Assembly (NCBI RefSeq): GCF_002909445.1
Contig: NZ_PPXC01000005.1
Span: 248,001 to 312,000 of the forward strand
Reading direction: 5' to 3'
Length of the DNA: 64,000 bases
DNA from: Arthrobacter glacialis
Lineage (GTDB): Bacteria; Actinomycetota; Actinomycetes; Actinomycetales; Micrococcaceae
Shown here: one piece after another, positions 7,816 through 16,767 of the stretch
How the letters are laid out: each line of letters begins with the position of its first letter
Numbering within the stretch: the first letter of the stretch is position 1
Position numbers and translations under genes: made by a program
The notes under the pieces: model-generated
The model's input: the letters and a program-made list of their open reading frames with translations, nothing else
Told to the model about the DNA's origin: nothing
Databases searched by the model: none

Positions 7816-9099
7816 ATGACTGGCCTGGAGCCGAACCACAGCATCCAAGGTGGCGCCCGGGCCATCACAACGCGCAAGTACCTGTTTGCGCTGACCGACG
7901 GCGGCGGCACTGTTCCACCGGAACTTGGCGTTGCGCGGAGGCTCGTGGACCGGGGCCACCACGTCACTGTCCTCGCCGATGAATCCATGGGAGGGCAGAC
8001 GAGGGGCACCGGTGCGGCCTTCCTGCCGTGGTCAGTGGCGCCCACGGGTGAGCTGCGCGACTGGGAACGGCAATCCCCCATGAGCCTTGCCCGGAACACT
8101 GTGGAGCACATGATCACGGGGCCGGCGCCGGACCAGGCACGTGAGGTGGGGGCGGCCATCGAGCGGATTCAGCCCGGCCTGGTGCTAACCTCATTCTTCG
8201 CCTTCGGCGCCATGATTGCCGCTGAAGCGAAGCGGGTCCCCTTCAATGTGCTGCTCCCCAACACCTACGGGTTGCCGGCGAAGGGGATGCCGCCGGGCGG
8301 TGCCGGACTGGCGCCGGCGCATGGACCGCTCGGCCGGCTGCGTGATCAGGTGGCGCGCAGCGGCGTCAACTGGCTCTTCGACAGGTACGCACTCGCGCCA
8401 GTCAACGCTCTCCGCACCCAATACCGGCTCGACCCGATCGCGACCACGTTGAACCAAGTACAGCATGCCAACCTCCAGCTTATTCTGACCTCCCCGGCGT
8501 TTGACTTTCCGGGCGAACTGCCGGAAAACGCCCGCTATGTGGGGCCGGTTCTGGATGACCCGGCCTGGGCTGCCGACGTGAGCTGGACCGAACCACCTGG
8601 AGAAGGCCCGCTGGTGCTAGTTGCCATGTCCTCCACCTTCCAAAACCACCAGGCGTGCCTGCAGCGGATCATTGACGCGCTGGGCACCCTTCCCGTGCGG
8701 GGCGTGGTGACCACGGGGCCTGCCATCAAGGTGGAAGACCTCAGGGCGCCCGCCAACGTTTCGGTGCTTGCCGCAGCACCCCACGCCGAAGTCATGCGAC
8801 ACGCCAACGTGGTGGTCACCCACGGCGGCCACGGCACGGTCATCAAGGCGCTCGCTGCCGGGCTGCCGCTCGTGGTGCTGCACCATGGCCGCGATCAGGC
8901 GGACAACGCCGTTCGGGTGACGGCCCGCGGGGCTGGCATCGCTGTGCCGCGCCGTGCATCGCCCGGGCGGATCGCCTCGGCGGTCTCCACGGTTCTTGGC
9001 TCACCCGCCTATGCGGCAGCCGCGGTGGAGCTTGGCCGGGCTGTGGCGCTCGACGCCGACGCCGGCAACGCGCTGCTTCTGGACGCACTGGAGGGTTGA
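7816..9099 (+). CDS. GT1-type glycosyltransferase (macrolide/UGT-like)
   Basis: The product has 427 residues with a GT-B fold. The N-domain starts KYLFALTDGGGTVPPELGVA, and the C-domain carries the nucleotide-sugar site VVTHGGHGTVIKALAAG at about residues 333-349, followed by PLVVLHHGRDQADNA. This is the pattern of UDP- or TDP-sugar transferases acting on lipids or small hydrophobic acceptors. The acceptor cannot be deduced, and no natural-product cluster surrounds it. The ATG has only a weak ribosome site. Confidence 0.88.
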   Translation: MTGLEPNHSIQGGARAITTRKYLFALTDGGGTVPPELGVARRLVDRGHHVTVLADESMGGQTRGTGAAFLPWSVAPTGELRDWERQSPMSLARNTVEHMITGPAPDQAREVGAAIERIQPGLVLTSFFAFGAMIAAEAKRVPFNVLLPNTYGLPAKGMPPGGAGLAPAHGPLGRLRDQVARSGVNWLFDRYALAPVNALRTQYRLDPIATTLNQVQHANLQLILTSPAFDFPGELPENARYVGPVLDDPAWAADVSWTEPPGEGPLVLVAMSSTFQNHQACLQRIIDALGTLPVRGVVTTGPAIKVEDLRAPANVSVLAAAPHAEVMRHANVVVTHGGHGTVIKALAAGLPLVVLHHGRDQADNAVRVTARGAGIAVPRRASPGRIASAVSTVLGSPAYAAAAVELGRAVALDADAGNALLLDALEG

Positions 9100-9163
9100 G
9101 CCCGCCGGCCGCTGTAGCCTTCGCCCCCTGTTGCCGCTGGAAAAAGAGTTCTACGCTGGGGGC

Positions 9164-9832
9164 ATGGTTGAGCATCGCAGCAGCCCGGGCTGGATCAAGG
9201 TAGAAGAGTATTTGTCTGCCACGCTGGTGCACGGCGGGCCGGAGCTGGACGCTGTCATTGGCAGTATCGACGCGGCCGGGATGCCGCGGATCGAGGTGGC
9301 GCCCAATGCCGGGAAGCTGTTGATGCTGCTGGCCCGCATTCTAGGGGCCAAACGGGTGCGGGAAATTGGCACGCTGGCCGGGTTTAGCACCATTTGGCTG
9401 GCACGTGCCCTGCCCAGCGATGGCCACCTCACCACCTGTGAATACCTCCCCGAGCACGCGTTGGTGGCGCAAAAGAACATCGACCGTGCAGGGTTTGGTG
9501 CCATGGTTGACATTCGGGTAGGTGCCGCGCTGGACACGCTGCCCACGTTGCTGGGTGGGAAACCCTACGACTTTGTGTTCATCGATGCGGACAAGGGCAA
9601 CAACGTGGCATACCTGAAATGGGCGCTCAAGCTGACCCGCCCCGGCGCCGTGATCGTCCTGGACAACGTGACCTGGGAGGGTGCCATCCTTGAACCCGGG
9701 GGTGACCCCGATGCTGCGGCCATCCGGGCGTCACTGGAATTCATGGGTTCCAGCGATTTGCTCGACGCCACTGCCATTCAAACAGCAGGCTCCAAGGGCT
9801 GGGATGGGTTAGCGATCGCGGTGGTGCGCTAG
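9164..9832 (+). CDS. Class I SAM-dependent O-methyltransferase
   Basis: The product has 222 residues. I chose the ATG of MVEHRSSPGW because residues upstream of it in the same frame overlap the glycosyltransferase gene. It belongs to the catechol/caffeoyl-CoA type family: the SAM site is REIGTLAGFSTIWLARAL (about residue 66), the metal-binding segment is FVFIDADKGNN (about 143) and a DNVTWEG motif follows. These enzymes need a divalent metal and methylate vicinal hydroxyls. The physiological substrate is unknown. Confidence 0.92.
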   Translation: MVEHRSSPGWIKVEEYLSATLVHGGPELDAVIGSIDAAGMPRIEVAPNAGKLLMLLARILGAKRVREIGTLAGFSTIWLARALPSDGHLTTCEYLPEHALVAQKNIDRAGFGAMVDIRVGAALDTLPTLLGGKPYDFVFIDADKGNNVAYLKWALKLTRPGAVIVLDNVTWEGAILEPGGDPDAAAIRASLEFMGSSDLLDATAIQTAGSKGWDGLAIAVVR

Positions 9833-9853
9833 GGCTGGACTACTCTGGAAGGC

Positions 9854-9904
9854 GTGACTATCTCGCTGCCTGCTTCCGCCGTCCACCACATGATGGCCCA
9901 CTGA
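9854..9904 (+). CDS. Candidate 16-residue leader peptide coupled to the next gene
   Basis: A GTG at 9854 opens a 16-codon frame whose TGA (9902-9904) shares its last base with the ATG of the following gene (TGATG). It ends in HHMMAH. GGAAGG lies directly upstream but only one base from the GTG, which is closer than ideal. The downstream ATG has no clear ribosome site of its own, so coupling would make sense. The evidence is positional only. Confidence 0.35.
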   Translation: MTISLPASAVHHMMAH

Positions 9905-10755
9905 TGGGGCGCCAGCGCACGCCCAAGAATGTCCCGGTTGAGCCGGAAGCGGGCGTCTTGGGGCCCGTGGCCGGAACCTTCGCCACCGATACCGGCACTG
10001 CAGAGCTGATCCCCGACGGCGACAACCCCAACGGCTGGTTGCTCATGCTCAACGGGGTGCAAAGCTCGCATGTGGACCTGGCAGATCCGCTCCGCCTGGA
10101 TTTTGAGTACATGCGCTGGATCATGGCCCTGGTGCAGGACAGGTGGGCGGCGGGGGAGAAGCTGAAGACCCTGAACCTTGGTGGCGCCGCGTGTTCCATG
10201 CCGCGCTTCTTGGTGGCCGCCTACCCGCAATCCCGCAACGTGGTGGTGGAAATTGATGGCAAATTGGCCAACTATGTCCGCGACTGGTTTGAGCTGCCGC
10301 GTGCCCCTCTGCTTAAAATCCGGGTGGGCGAGGCCCGTGAGGTCACGGAAACACTCGCCGAAGCCAGTCGCGATTTGATCATTCGAGACGTGTTTTCCGG
10401 TGCCAAGACACCGCATGCCCTGACCACGGCGGAGTTCACCGCAACCGCCCGTAAGGTGCTTATTCCCGGTGGCGTATATGTTGTCAATTGTGGCGACTCC
10501 CCTGCCCTGGTGACTGCCCGCCGCGAGGCTGCCACCATCGCCGCGGCCTTCACCTACACAGCGATCATTGCCGATCCGCCCATGCTCAAGGGCCGCCGTT
10601 CAGGAAACATCATCATTGCCGGAAGCGACGCGCCCCTGGGCGACGGCGCCGGGCTGGCCCGGGTCCTGCTGGGCGGGGCCATGCCGGCACAGCTGTGGGA
10701 CGACGCCAAGGTGCGCCAGTTCGGCCGCAGCGCAGTGGTCCTGACCGACGAGTAG
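9904..10755 (+). CDS. Spermidine-synthase-like methyltransferase-fold protein
   Basis: The product has 283 residues of a Rossmann-type methyltransferase fold. Motifs are LNLGGAACSMPRFLVAAYP (about residue 90), VVVEIDGKLANYVRDWFEL (about 113) and DLIIRDVFSGAKTPHALTT (about 156), as in the SpeE-like proteins of actinobacteria. These usually lack the polyamine-specific residues, so an aminopropyl transfer role is not assured. It ends 16 nt before the end of the convergent permease gene. Confidence 0.82.
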   Translation: MGRQRTPKNVPVEPEAGVLGPVAGTFATDTGTAELIPDGDNPNGWLLMLNGVQSSHVDLADPLRLDFEYMRWIMALVQDRWAAGEKLKTLNLGGAACSMPRFLVAAYPQSRNVVVEIDGKLANYVRDWFELPRAPLLKIRVGEAREVTETLAEASRDLIIRDVFSGAKTPHALTTAEFTATARKVLIPGGVYVVNCGDSPALVTARREAATIAAAFTYTAIIADPPMLKGRRSGNIIIAGSDAPLGDGAGLARVLLGGAMPAQLWDDAKVRQFGRSAVVLTDE

Positions 10756-10771
10756 ACGGTTGGGGAGGGTG

Positions 10772-12205
10772 TCAGCGGCGGGCGGGTGCCGCCGTCGTCC
10801 GCTCCACGGGGGACGATTCGTCAACCAGCACCGCACGTTCGCGGCCCGGCCCGCGCACCCACAGTTTGTTGGCGATGGCCAGCAGAACCAGCCAGATGCC
10901 GCCAACGTAGAGGGCAACGCGGGTGTCCGGGTAGATGCCCAAAAGCACAATCACACCCACCATGAACGCACCAGTGACCATCGAAGCCAGCGGCCAGAGG
11001 GGGACAGGGAAGTTGGACGGCGCCAAGTCCTTGCGGGCAATTTCGCGTTTCATGGCCACGTGTGAGGCCAGGATCATGAGCCACACCCACACCGTGGCGA
11101 AGGTGGCAATTGAGGCGATGAGCAAGAAGACGTCCTCGGGGATGGTGGCGTTGAGAACCACACCCACCAGCAATACGCACGTCATGAGGACCACTGTCAT
11201 CCAAGGGACGCCGGACCGGGAGATCTTACCGAAGACGGCGGGTGCGTGGCCTTGCTGGGACAGGCCGTAAAGGACCCGGCCGGAGCCAAAAATGTCGCTG
11301 TTGATGGCGGAAAGGGCTGCCGTGATGACAACAGCGTTGAGGATATGTGCCGCCAGGGGAATGCCCAGCGAGTCAAAGATTTGCACGAAGGGGCTGGTGT
11401 CCCCGGTGATTTCATCCCACGGGATCAGCATCATGAGCACGCCCAGCGTCAGTACGTAGAACAGCAAAATGCGCACAGGCACAGTGTTGACGGCTGCCGG
11501 TATGGATTTGGCCGGGTCTGCAGCCTCGCCGGCCGTCACGCCAATGGTTTCGATGCCGCCAAAGGCAAACATCACCACGGCGAACGCTGCCAACAGGCCC
11601 ACCCAGCCGTTGGGCATAAATCCGCCGTGGTCCACAAGGTTATTCAAACCAGCAACAGTTTGGGCGCCCTCCATGTGGAAGCCAAACACGATGATGGCTA
11701 CACCTCCTGCGATCATGGCAATAATTGCCGAGACCTTGATGAGGGAGAACCAAAACTCCAGTTCGCCGAAGACCTTCACACTGAGCAGATTGATGGCTGC
11801 CAGGAAGAAGATGATGGCCAGGACCCAGATCCAGCGCGGGACGTCGTTGAACCAGAAGCCCATGTAGATACTGAACGCTGTCACGTCGGCAATGGCCACA
11901 ATGGCCATCTCAAAAACGTACGTCCAGCCCGTGATGAACCCGGCCAACGGGCCCAAGTACCGGCTGGCGTATTGGCCGAAGGAACCGGAAACGGGATGGC
12001 GAACGGCCAATTCCCCGAGGGCGCGCATCACCATGAAGACGGCCGCGCCGGCAATGATATACGCCAAAAGAACTGCGGGACCGGCCTTTTGAATGGCACT
12101 GGAGGACCCGTAGAACAAGCCCGTGCCGATGGCCGAACCCAACGCCATGAAACGGATGTGGCGGGCGTTCAAGCCACGTTTGAGGACGGAACCATTGGTG
12201 TTCAT
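10772..12205 (-). CDS. Amino acid permease (APC family, likely histidine or GABA/proline type)
   Basis: The product has 477 residues from the ATG of [11 protein letters not shown]; a GTG 18 nt upstream is possible. About twelve membrane helices are visible, starting with the consensus [20 protein letters not shown] and including [18 protein letters not shown]. These features place it in the amino-acid transporter (AAT) group with ProY, GabP and HutT. It is divergent from an IclR regulator that itself precedes hutH, so histidine uptake is the most economical role. The specificity is inferred from context only. Confidence 0.88.
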   Translation of the reverse strand: MNTNGSVLKRGLNARHIRFMALGSAIGTGLFYGSSSAIQKAGPAVLLAYIIAGAAVFMVMRALGELAVRHPVSGSFGQYASRYLGPLAGFITGWTYVFEMAIVAIADVTAFSIYMGFWFNDVPRWIWVLAIIFFLAAINLLSVKVFGELEFWFSLIKVSAIIAMIAGGVAIIVFGFHMEGAQTVAGLNNLVDHGGFMPNGWVGLLAAFAVVMFAFGGIETIGVTAGEAADPAKSIPAAVNTVPVRILLFYVLTLGVLMMLIPWDEITGDTSPFVQIFDSLGIPLAAHILNAVVITAALSAINSDIFGSGRVLYGLSQQGHAPAVFGKISRSGVPWMTVVLMTCVLLVGVVLNATIPEDVFLLIASIATFATVWVWLMILASHVAMKREIARKDLAPSNFPVPLWPLASMVTGAFMVGVIVLLGIYPDTRVALYVGGIWLVLLAIANKLWVRGPGRERAVLVDESSPVERTTAAPARR

Positions 12206-12351
12206 GCGTGAGCTTTCTAACACAGTGGGCAGCCGTAGCAGGGGAGTCCTGCGCCACTAAAGGGGTGGGCAGTGGTGGCTGGCGTCACTTTATGGGGTGG
12301 TTTTATGCTGAAAGTGCCCAAATTTGCCCAAGAATCTGGGATTTCAGACTG

Positions 12352-12366
12352 CAATATTCTATATTG
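12352..12366. promoter_or_regulatory. Candidate IclR operator in the divergent permease/regulator gap
   Basis: A perfect palindrome, CAATAT-TCT-ATATTG, lies 41 bp before the iclR-type start and 146 bp from the permease start. IclR proteins bind short palindromes in such divergent regions and usually repress themselves. The gap also contains a CCCA-N6-TGGG repeat at about 12327-12340 that could be a second half-site pair. Assignment to this regulator is an inference. Confidence 0.5.
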
Positions 12367-12407
12367 AGAAAAGACTGCTGGCGATTTCGGTGTACAACTA
12401 GGAAGCC

Positions 12408-13202
12408 ATGACAACCACTGCACGGACGCCATCCAAAGTACCTGCCGCAGAGAACACCCTGCGCATCCTGAAATTGCTGTCCTCCAAGCGAGGGCCGTTG
12501 GCAGCATCCACCATTGCAACCACCCTCGATTTGCCGCGCTCAAGTGTTTATCACCTGCTGGGCGTCATGGAGCAGAGCGGCTTTGTCATGCACCTGCACG
12601 AGGAACAGCGCTACGGACTGGGAGTTGCGGCTTTTGAGCTCAGCAGCGCCTACTCACGCCAGGAACCCCTGTCACGTTTGGGCCGGCCCTTGCTGGCGTC
12701 GCTGGTGGACAAGATTGGTGAAAGCGCCCACCTTGCAGTGCTGCATGGACGCGATGTTCTCTACATTGTCGAAGAGCGTGCCAAACACCGGCCCTCCCTG
12801 GTGACGGATGTTGGCGTGCGGCTGCCCAGCCACCTGACAGCCAGTGGCCGCGCCATTCTGGCCGCCCTGCCCAAATCCCAGGTCCGGGCCCTGTACCCCA
12901 ATGCGGCCGCGTTCAGCTCCCGCACCGAGGTGCCGGACCCCATCGGCAAGTACTCAACTCTCTCGGCGCACCTCGATCAGGTGCGGCTGCGCGGCTACTC
13001 AACGGAGAGCGGCGAAGTTACCGATGGTTTCGCCTCCGTGGCCGCGGCCGTAACGGACCACACAGGCTGGCCCGTGGCGGCCGTTGCCGTGACATTCCTC
13101 GAGGAAAAAGTGCCCGCCGCGCAGTGGCCGGCACTCGCTGAGCGGGTCTCCAGGGTGGCTGCGGAGCTATCCACTAGGATTTATGGGCGCAACGAGCGGT
13201 AA
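12408..13202 (+). CDS. IclR family transcriptional regulator, probably of histidine use
   Basis: The product has 264 residues. The N-terminal winged helix-turn-helix (about residues 12-75) contains STIATTLDLPRSSVYHLLG, followed by the IclR effector domain with VGVRLPSHLTASGRAILAAL and GYSTESGEVTDGFASVAAAV. Such proteins bind a small ligand and repress or activate neighbouring catabolic genes. It lies between a divergent amino-acid permease and hutH on the same strand, which suggests control of histidine utilisation, possibly sensing histidine or urocanate. Confidence 0.9.
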   Translation: MTTTARTPSKVPAAENTLRILKLLSSKRGPLAASTIATTLDLPRSSVYHLLGVMEQSGFVMHLHEEQRYGLGVAAFELSSAYSRQEPLSRLGRPLLASLVDKIGESAHLAVLHGRDVLYIVEERAKHRPSLVTDVGVRLPSHLTASGRAILAALPKSQVRALYPNAAAFSSRTEVPDPIGKYSTLSAHLDQVRLRGYSTESGEVTDGFASVAAAVTDHTGWPVAAVAVTFLEEKVPAAQWPALAERVSRVAAELSTRIYGRNER

Positions 13203-13262
13203 ATCCGGCACGGGGCCGCAAGAATGGTTGTGCGATTCGCCTGCCGGAGCAAATGACGCCGA

Positions 13263-13304
13263 AACGGTCATCCGCTGCTGATATATCAACAGCGGATGAC
13301 CGTT
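13263..13304. terminator. 42-bp near-perfect palindrome between the IclR gene and hutH
   Basis: Perfect 15-bp arms lie at 13263-13277 and 13290-13304. The 12 bases between them contain the self-complementary TGATATATCA, so the whole 42 bp is a palindrome with one mismatched pair (13278/13289). It starts 60 nt after the regulator stop. It could terminate the regulator transcript or act as an extended operator for hutH. No U-tract follows. Confidence 0.6.
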
Positions 13305-13487
13305 ACTGCGTCACGGAGGCTTCAGTGGTCCATTGCGAGCCCACAGGTGTGAGGAGTCATGCCGGGAATGCCCGGGAAATTGGCGCGTCTGGAATGCCGG
13401 ACAGTGCACGCAAGAAGGGGCAGACTTCCGCGCCATAACAGGGAATAGTGGCAACTAAGCTCATTCCCGTCGCGCAAAGGATCCACC

Positions 13488-15059
13488 ATGAACAATGCTG
13501 TTCTCCCCGAAAATGTAGTTCTTTCCTCCTCCGGGGTCACCCCCGAGGACGTCATCGCCGTGGCCCGTCACAACGCCAAGGTGACCATCAGTGCGGAGGC
13601 GCTGGCCGGCGTCGCACAGGTCAGGGCCCACATCGACAAGCTGGCCAATTCCGAAACCCCCGCCTACGGCATCTCCACCGGCTTTGGTGCCCTGGCCAAC
13701 CGCCACATCCCCGCCGACATGCGCACCCAGCTGCAAAAATCACTCATCCGCAGCCACTCCGCCGGGATGGGGCCGGCCGTGGAGCGTGAGGTGGTGCGCG
13801 CGCTGATGTTCCTGCGTGCCAAGACTTTGGCCAGCGGCCGCACAGGTGTGCGCCCCGTCGTCGTGCAGACCATGGTGGACGTGCTCAACGCTGGCATCAC
13901 GCCGGTAGTTCGCGAATTTGGCTCGCTCGGTTGCTCGGGCGATCTTGCCCCGCTGTCCCATTGCGCGCTGGTGCTCATGGGCGAGGGCGAGGCTGCCGGC
14001 CCGGACGGTGTAGTCCGCCCCGTGCCGGACTTGTTCGCCGACGCCGGCATCACGCCCATTGAACTTGCCGAAAAGGAGGGCCTGGCCCTGGTCAACGGCA
14101 CCGACGGCATGCTGGGCATGCTGCTCATGGCCATCGCCGATCTGCGCCTTCTACTGACGACGGCGGACATCACCGCCGCGCTCAGCGTCGAAGGCCTGCT
14201 GGGCACCGATCAGGTATTCGTGCCCGAGCTGCACATGGAATTGCGCCCGCATCCCGGCCAGGCCGCCAGTGCAGAGAACATGCTGCGCGTGCTGGCCAAT
14301 TCACCCATTGTGGCCTCGCACCGTGAGGGCGACACCCGAGTGCAGGACGCTTACTCGCTGCGCTGCGCACCCCAGGTGGCCGGTGCTGCGCGCGACACCG
14401 TTGACCACGCGCTGATGGTCGCCACCCGCGAACTTGCCGCCTCGATCGATAACCCGGTGGTGCTGCCCGACGGCCGCGTGTCCTCCAACGGCAACTTCCA
14501 CGGGGCCCCGGTGGCGTACGTCCTGGACTTCCTCGCCATCGTCTCCGCCGACGTCGCCTCCATTGCCGAGCGCCGCACCGACAGGATGCTTGACCCTGCC
14601 CGGTCCCACGGCCTGCCCGCCTTCCTGGCCGGCGATCCCGGCGTCGACTCGGGCCTCATGATCGCCCAGTACACCCAGGCCGGGCTGGTCTCGGACTCCA
14701 AGCGGCTGGCCGTTCCCGCGTCAGTGGACTCCATCCCCAGCTCCGCCATGCAGGAGGACCATGTTTCCATGGGGTGGCATGCCGCCAGGAAGCTCCGCCG
14801 TTCCGTGGAGAATCTGCGTCGTGTGCTTGCCATTGAGCTCGTCACGGCCACCCGCGCCATTGACATGCGTACTTCCCTGTCCGACGGCGAACTTGTCCCC
14901 GGTCCGGCCGGTGCGGCTGTCCTTGAGGTGCTTCGGGCAACCGTGCCGGGCCCGGGCAGCGACCGCTTCCTGTCCCCGGAGTTGGAGGAAGCCGACCGCC
15001 TGGTGGGCTCCGGCGCCATCCGTGCGGCCGCCGAAACGGCAACCGGCCCGCTGAACTAG
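13488..15059 (+). CDS. hutH: Histidine ammonia-lyase
   Basis: The product has 523 residues and converts L-histidine to urocanate and ammonia, the first step of the Hut pathway. The MIO cofactor segment reads GSLGCSGDLAPLSH, so the cyclising triad is Cys149-Ser150-Gly151, in place of the Ala-Ser-Gly of proteobacterial enzymes; the Cys form is typical of Streptomyces-type histidases. YGISTGFGALANRHI, NGTDGMLGML and SSAMQEDHVSMGW are other family blocks. An AAAGGA site precedes the ATG. A GGGAAT-N16-ATTCCC repeat (about 13442-13469) sits just upstream. hutU and hutI are not in the window; hutG is at 21032. Confidence 0.97.
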   Translation: MNNAVLPENVVLSSSGVTPEDVIAVARHNAKVTISAEALAGVAQVRAHIDKLANSETPAYGISTGFGALANRHIPADMRTQLQKSLIRSHSAGMGPAVEREVVRALMFLRAKTLASGRTGVRPVVVQTMVDVLNAGITPVVREFGSLGCSGDLAPLSHCALVLMGEGEAAGPDGVVRPVPDLFADAGITPIELAEKEGLALVNGTDGMLGMLLMAIADLRLLLTTADITAALSVEGLLGTDQVFVPELHMELRPHPGQAASAENMLRVLANSPIVASHREGDTRVQDAYSLRCAPQVAGAARDTVDHALMVATRELAASIDNPVVLPDGRVSSNGNFHGAPVAYVLDFLAIVSADVASIAERRTDRMLDPARSHGLPAFLAGDPGVDSGLMIAQYTQAGLVSDSKRLAVPASVDSIPSSAMQEDHVSMGWHAARKLRRSVENLRRVLAIELVTATRAIDMRTSLSDGELVPGPAGAAVLEVLRATVPGPGSDRFLSPELEEADRLVGSGAIRAAAETATGPLN

Positions 15060-15089
15060 TCCCCACCTGCTCCCACCGCTCGTGCCTCG

Positions 15090-15146
15090 CGAACGGGCAG
15101 TAGTTGTTGATGTTGGACGCTGACATCAACAACTACTCCCCGTTCG
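15090..15146. terminator. Bidirectional hairpin terminator, 24-bp arms with one mismatch
   Basis: The arms at 15090-15113 and 15123-15146 pair over 24 bp with one mismatch and a 9-nt loop. It lies 30 nt after the hutH stop and 11 nt beyond the stop of the convergent ArsR-type gene, so it can end both transcripts. Confidence 0.85.
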
Positions 15147-15157
15147 GGTGGCGGGGA

Positions 15158-15469
15158 CTAGTTTGCCGCGAGCACGGCGTCGAGCAATCCCGGGAAGCGC
15201 AGGTTCAGTTCTTCGGTGCGCAGGCCGTTCAAAATGGATGTTCCGCGATATTGCTGGGAAATGATGCCGGCTTCGCGCAGTACGCGGAAGTGGTGGGTGG
15301 ACGTCGATTTGCTCACGGGCAGCGCGAAGGCGATGCACGCCTGGTCGTCGTGGCCACCGGCCAATTGCGCCACAATCGTGCGTCGGACAGGATCGGCCAG
15401 GGCGGAGAGGATCGAATCCAAGCTCATCTGCTCCGGGGTTGGGTGCTCAAGGCTGCGTGCTGGACCCAT
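15158..15469 (-). CDS. ArsR family winged-helix repressor
   Basis: The product has 103 residues, the usual size for the family. Motifs are LSALADPVRRTIVAQLAGG (helices 1-2) and the recognition segment SKSTSTHHFRVLREAGII, followed by a beta-wing. No Cys cluster of the ELCVCDL metal-binding kind is present: one Cys (DQACIAF) stands where it would be, so it probably senses an organic or redox signal. It is divergent from an old yellow enzyme gene, a pairing that recurs in actinobacteria. A later in-frame ATG (MSLDSIL) is an alternative start. Confidence 0.9.
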   Translation of the reverse strand: MGPARSLEHPTPEQMSLDSILSALADPVRRTIVAQLAGGHDDQACIAFALPVSKSTSTHHFRVLREAGIISQQYRGTSILNGLRTEELNLRFPGLLDAVLAAN

Positions 15470-15500
15470 GCTGTATTGCGCTCCTTTGCGAGCCGTTTGC

Positions 15501-15539
15501 TTGTACGAGATTCATCATACTACGATGAGGCTCGTACTA
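15501..15539. promoter_or_regulatory. Candidate ArsR operator between regulator and flavin oxidoreductase
   Basis: Two 16-bp arms (15501-15516 and 15524-15539) are inverted repeats matching at 13 of 16 positions around a 7-bp spacer, with core half-sites TACGAG and CTCGTA. The site is centred in the 104-bp divergent gap, where an autoregulating ArsR protein would control both genes. Confidence 0.65.
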
Positions 15540-15573
15540 AGAAAATGATGCGCCAACTTTGGGAGATCCCCGC

Positions 15574-16665
15574 ATGACTGAATTGTTCGAGCCCCTGACC
15601 GTCCGTGGAACCACCATCCCAAACCGCGTCTGGATGTCCCCAATGTGCACGTACTCCGCACTTTCGGACGGCTCTGGCGTCGGTGCTCCGAATGATTTCC
15701 ACCTGGCTCACTACGCTGCACGTGCCGCCGGAGGTGTGGGCTTGGCAGTGGTGGAAGCGACAGGCGTGCTACCTGAAGGCCGCATTTCCCCTTACGATCT
15801 GGGACTGTGGGACGACGCCCAGATCCCCGCCCACCGCCGCCTGGCCGCAGCCATCGCCGACGCCGGAGCAGTGCCCGGGATTCAGCTGGCCCACGCCGGA
15901 CGCAAGGCCTCGATGGAGCGCCCCTGGCTCGGCGGCGGTCCCGTCCCCGCTGCTGAGGGCGGCTGGCCCGTGGTTGGCCCCAGCGGCATTGCATTCCCGG
16001 GATATCCGGAACCTGCTGCCATGACCGTGGCGGACATTGCAACTGTTGTTGCTGCCTGGGCGGACTCGGCGCAGCGGGCGCTGGAGGCTGGCTACGAAGT
16101 GGTGGAAATCCACGCAGCCCACGGCTACTTGCTCCATTCCTTCCTCTCCCCGTTGAGTAACACCCGCACCGACAACTACGGCGGCAGCCTGGAAAACCGC
16201 GCCCGCATTGTCCTTGAGGTGCTCGACGCCGTGCGGGCCGTCTGGCCCGCCGACAAGCCGATTTTCTTGCGCATCTCCACCACCGACTGGGTGGCCGAGG
16301 ATCCGGAAGACGGCAGGGCTGCCTGGACCGTGGAGGATTCCATAGTTCTTTCGCGCTGGGCCACCGACCATGGTGCCGACCTGATCGACGCGTCCTCGGG
16401 AGCCCTGGTGCCGGCCAGCATTCCGCACCGGGAGGACTACCAAACCCGCAATGCGGCGTTGCTGAAGGCCGCGAGCGGAACGTTGGTGGCCGCCGTCGGA
16501 CGCATTACTGATCCCGCCACGGCCAGCGAGCTGCTGAGCAACGGCTCCGCGGATGCCGTCTTCATTGGCCGGGCTCTGCTGCGCGATGCCTCATGGGCCA
16601 ACAACGCAGCAACCGTTCTCGGTGCCCGGGGCCGCTTCATGCGGCAGTACGACTACGCCGTGTAA
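15574..16665 (+). CDS. Old yellow enzyme, NADH:flavin oxidoreductase (YqjM-like)
   Basis: The product has 363 residues from the ATG of MTELFEPL, which has GGGAG upstream. This FMN TIM-barrel reduces activated C=C bonds such as enals and enones. Cys25 in MSPMCTYSA matches the redox-tuning Cys of the YqjM class, HAGRKAS supplies the substrate/FMN contacts, and HAAHGYLLHSFLSPLSN with YGGSLENR is the class signature. Divergence from an ArsR repressor suggests induction by an electrophile or quinone. Confidence 0.95.
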   Translation: MTELFEPLTVRGTTIPNRVWMSPMCTYSALSDGSGVGAPNDFHLAHYAARAAGGVGLAVVEATGVLPEGRISPYDLGLWDDAQIPAHRRLAAAIADAGAVPGIQLAHAGRKASMERPWLGGGPVPAAEGGWPVVGPSGIAFPGYPEPAAMTVADIATVVAAWADSAQRALEAGYEVVEIHAAHGYLLHSFLSPLSNTRTDNYGGSLENRARIVLEVLDAVRAVWPADKPIFLRISTTDWVAEDPEDGRAAWTVEDSIVLSRWATDHGADLIDASSGALVPASIPHREDYQTRNAALLKAASGTLVAAVGRITDPATASELLSNGSADAVFIGRALLRDASWANNAATVLGARGRFMRQYDYAV

Positions 16666-16767
16666 GGTGCTCTGCGGCGCGAAAACACCTTTGAAAACAC
16701 GGCTCCGGACGTAGCGTTGGGGAACAGTTTTTCACTCTTGCCATAGCTGGGTGGGGCGTGTTTAATG

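Noticed and set aside
7312-7962. In-frame 217-codon extension of the DUF5684 gene
   Set aside because: It runs antisense to the thiamine-binding protein, which has a good ribosome site and family motifs. The DUF5684 family starts near the chosen ATG.
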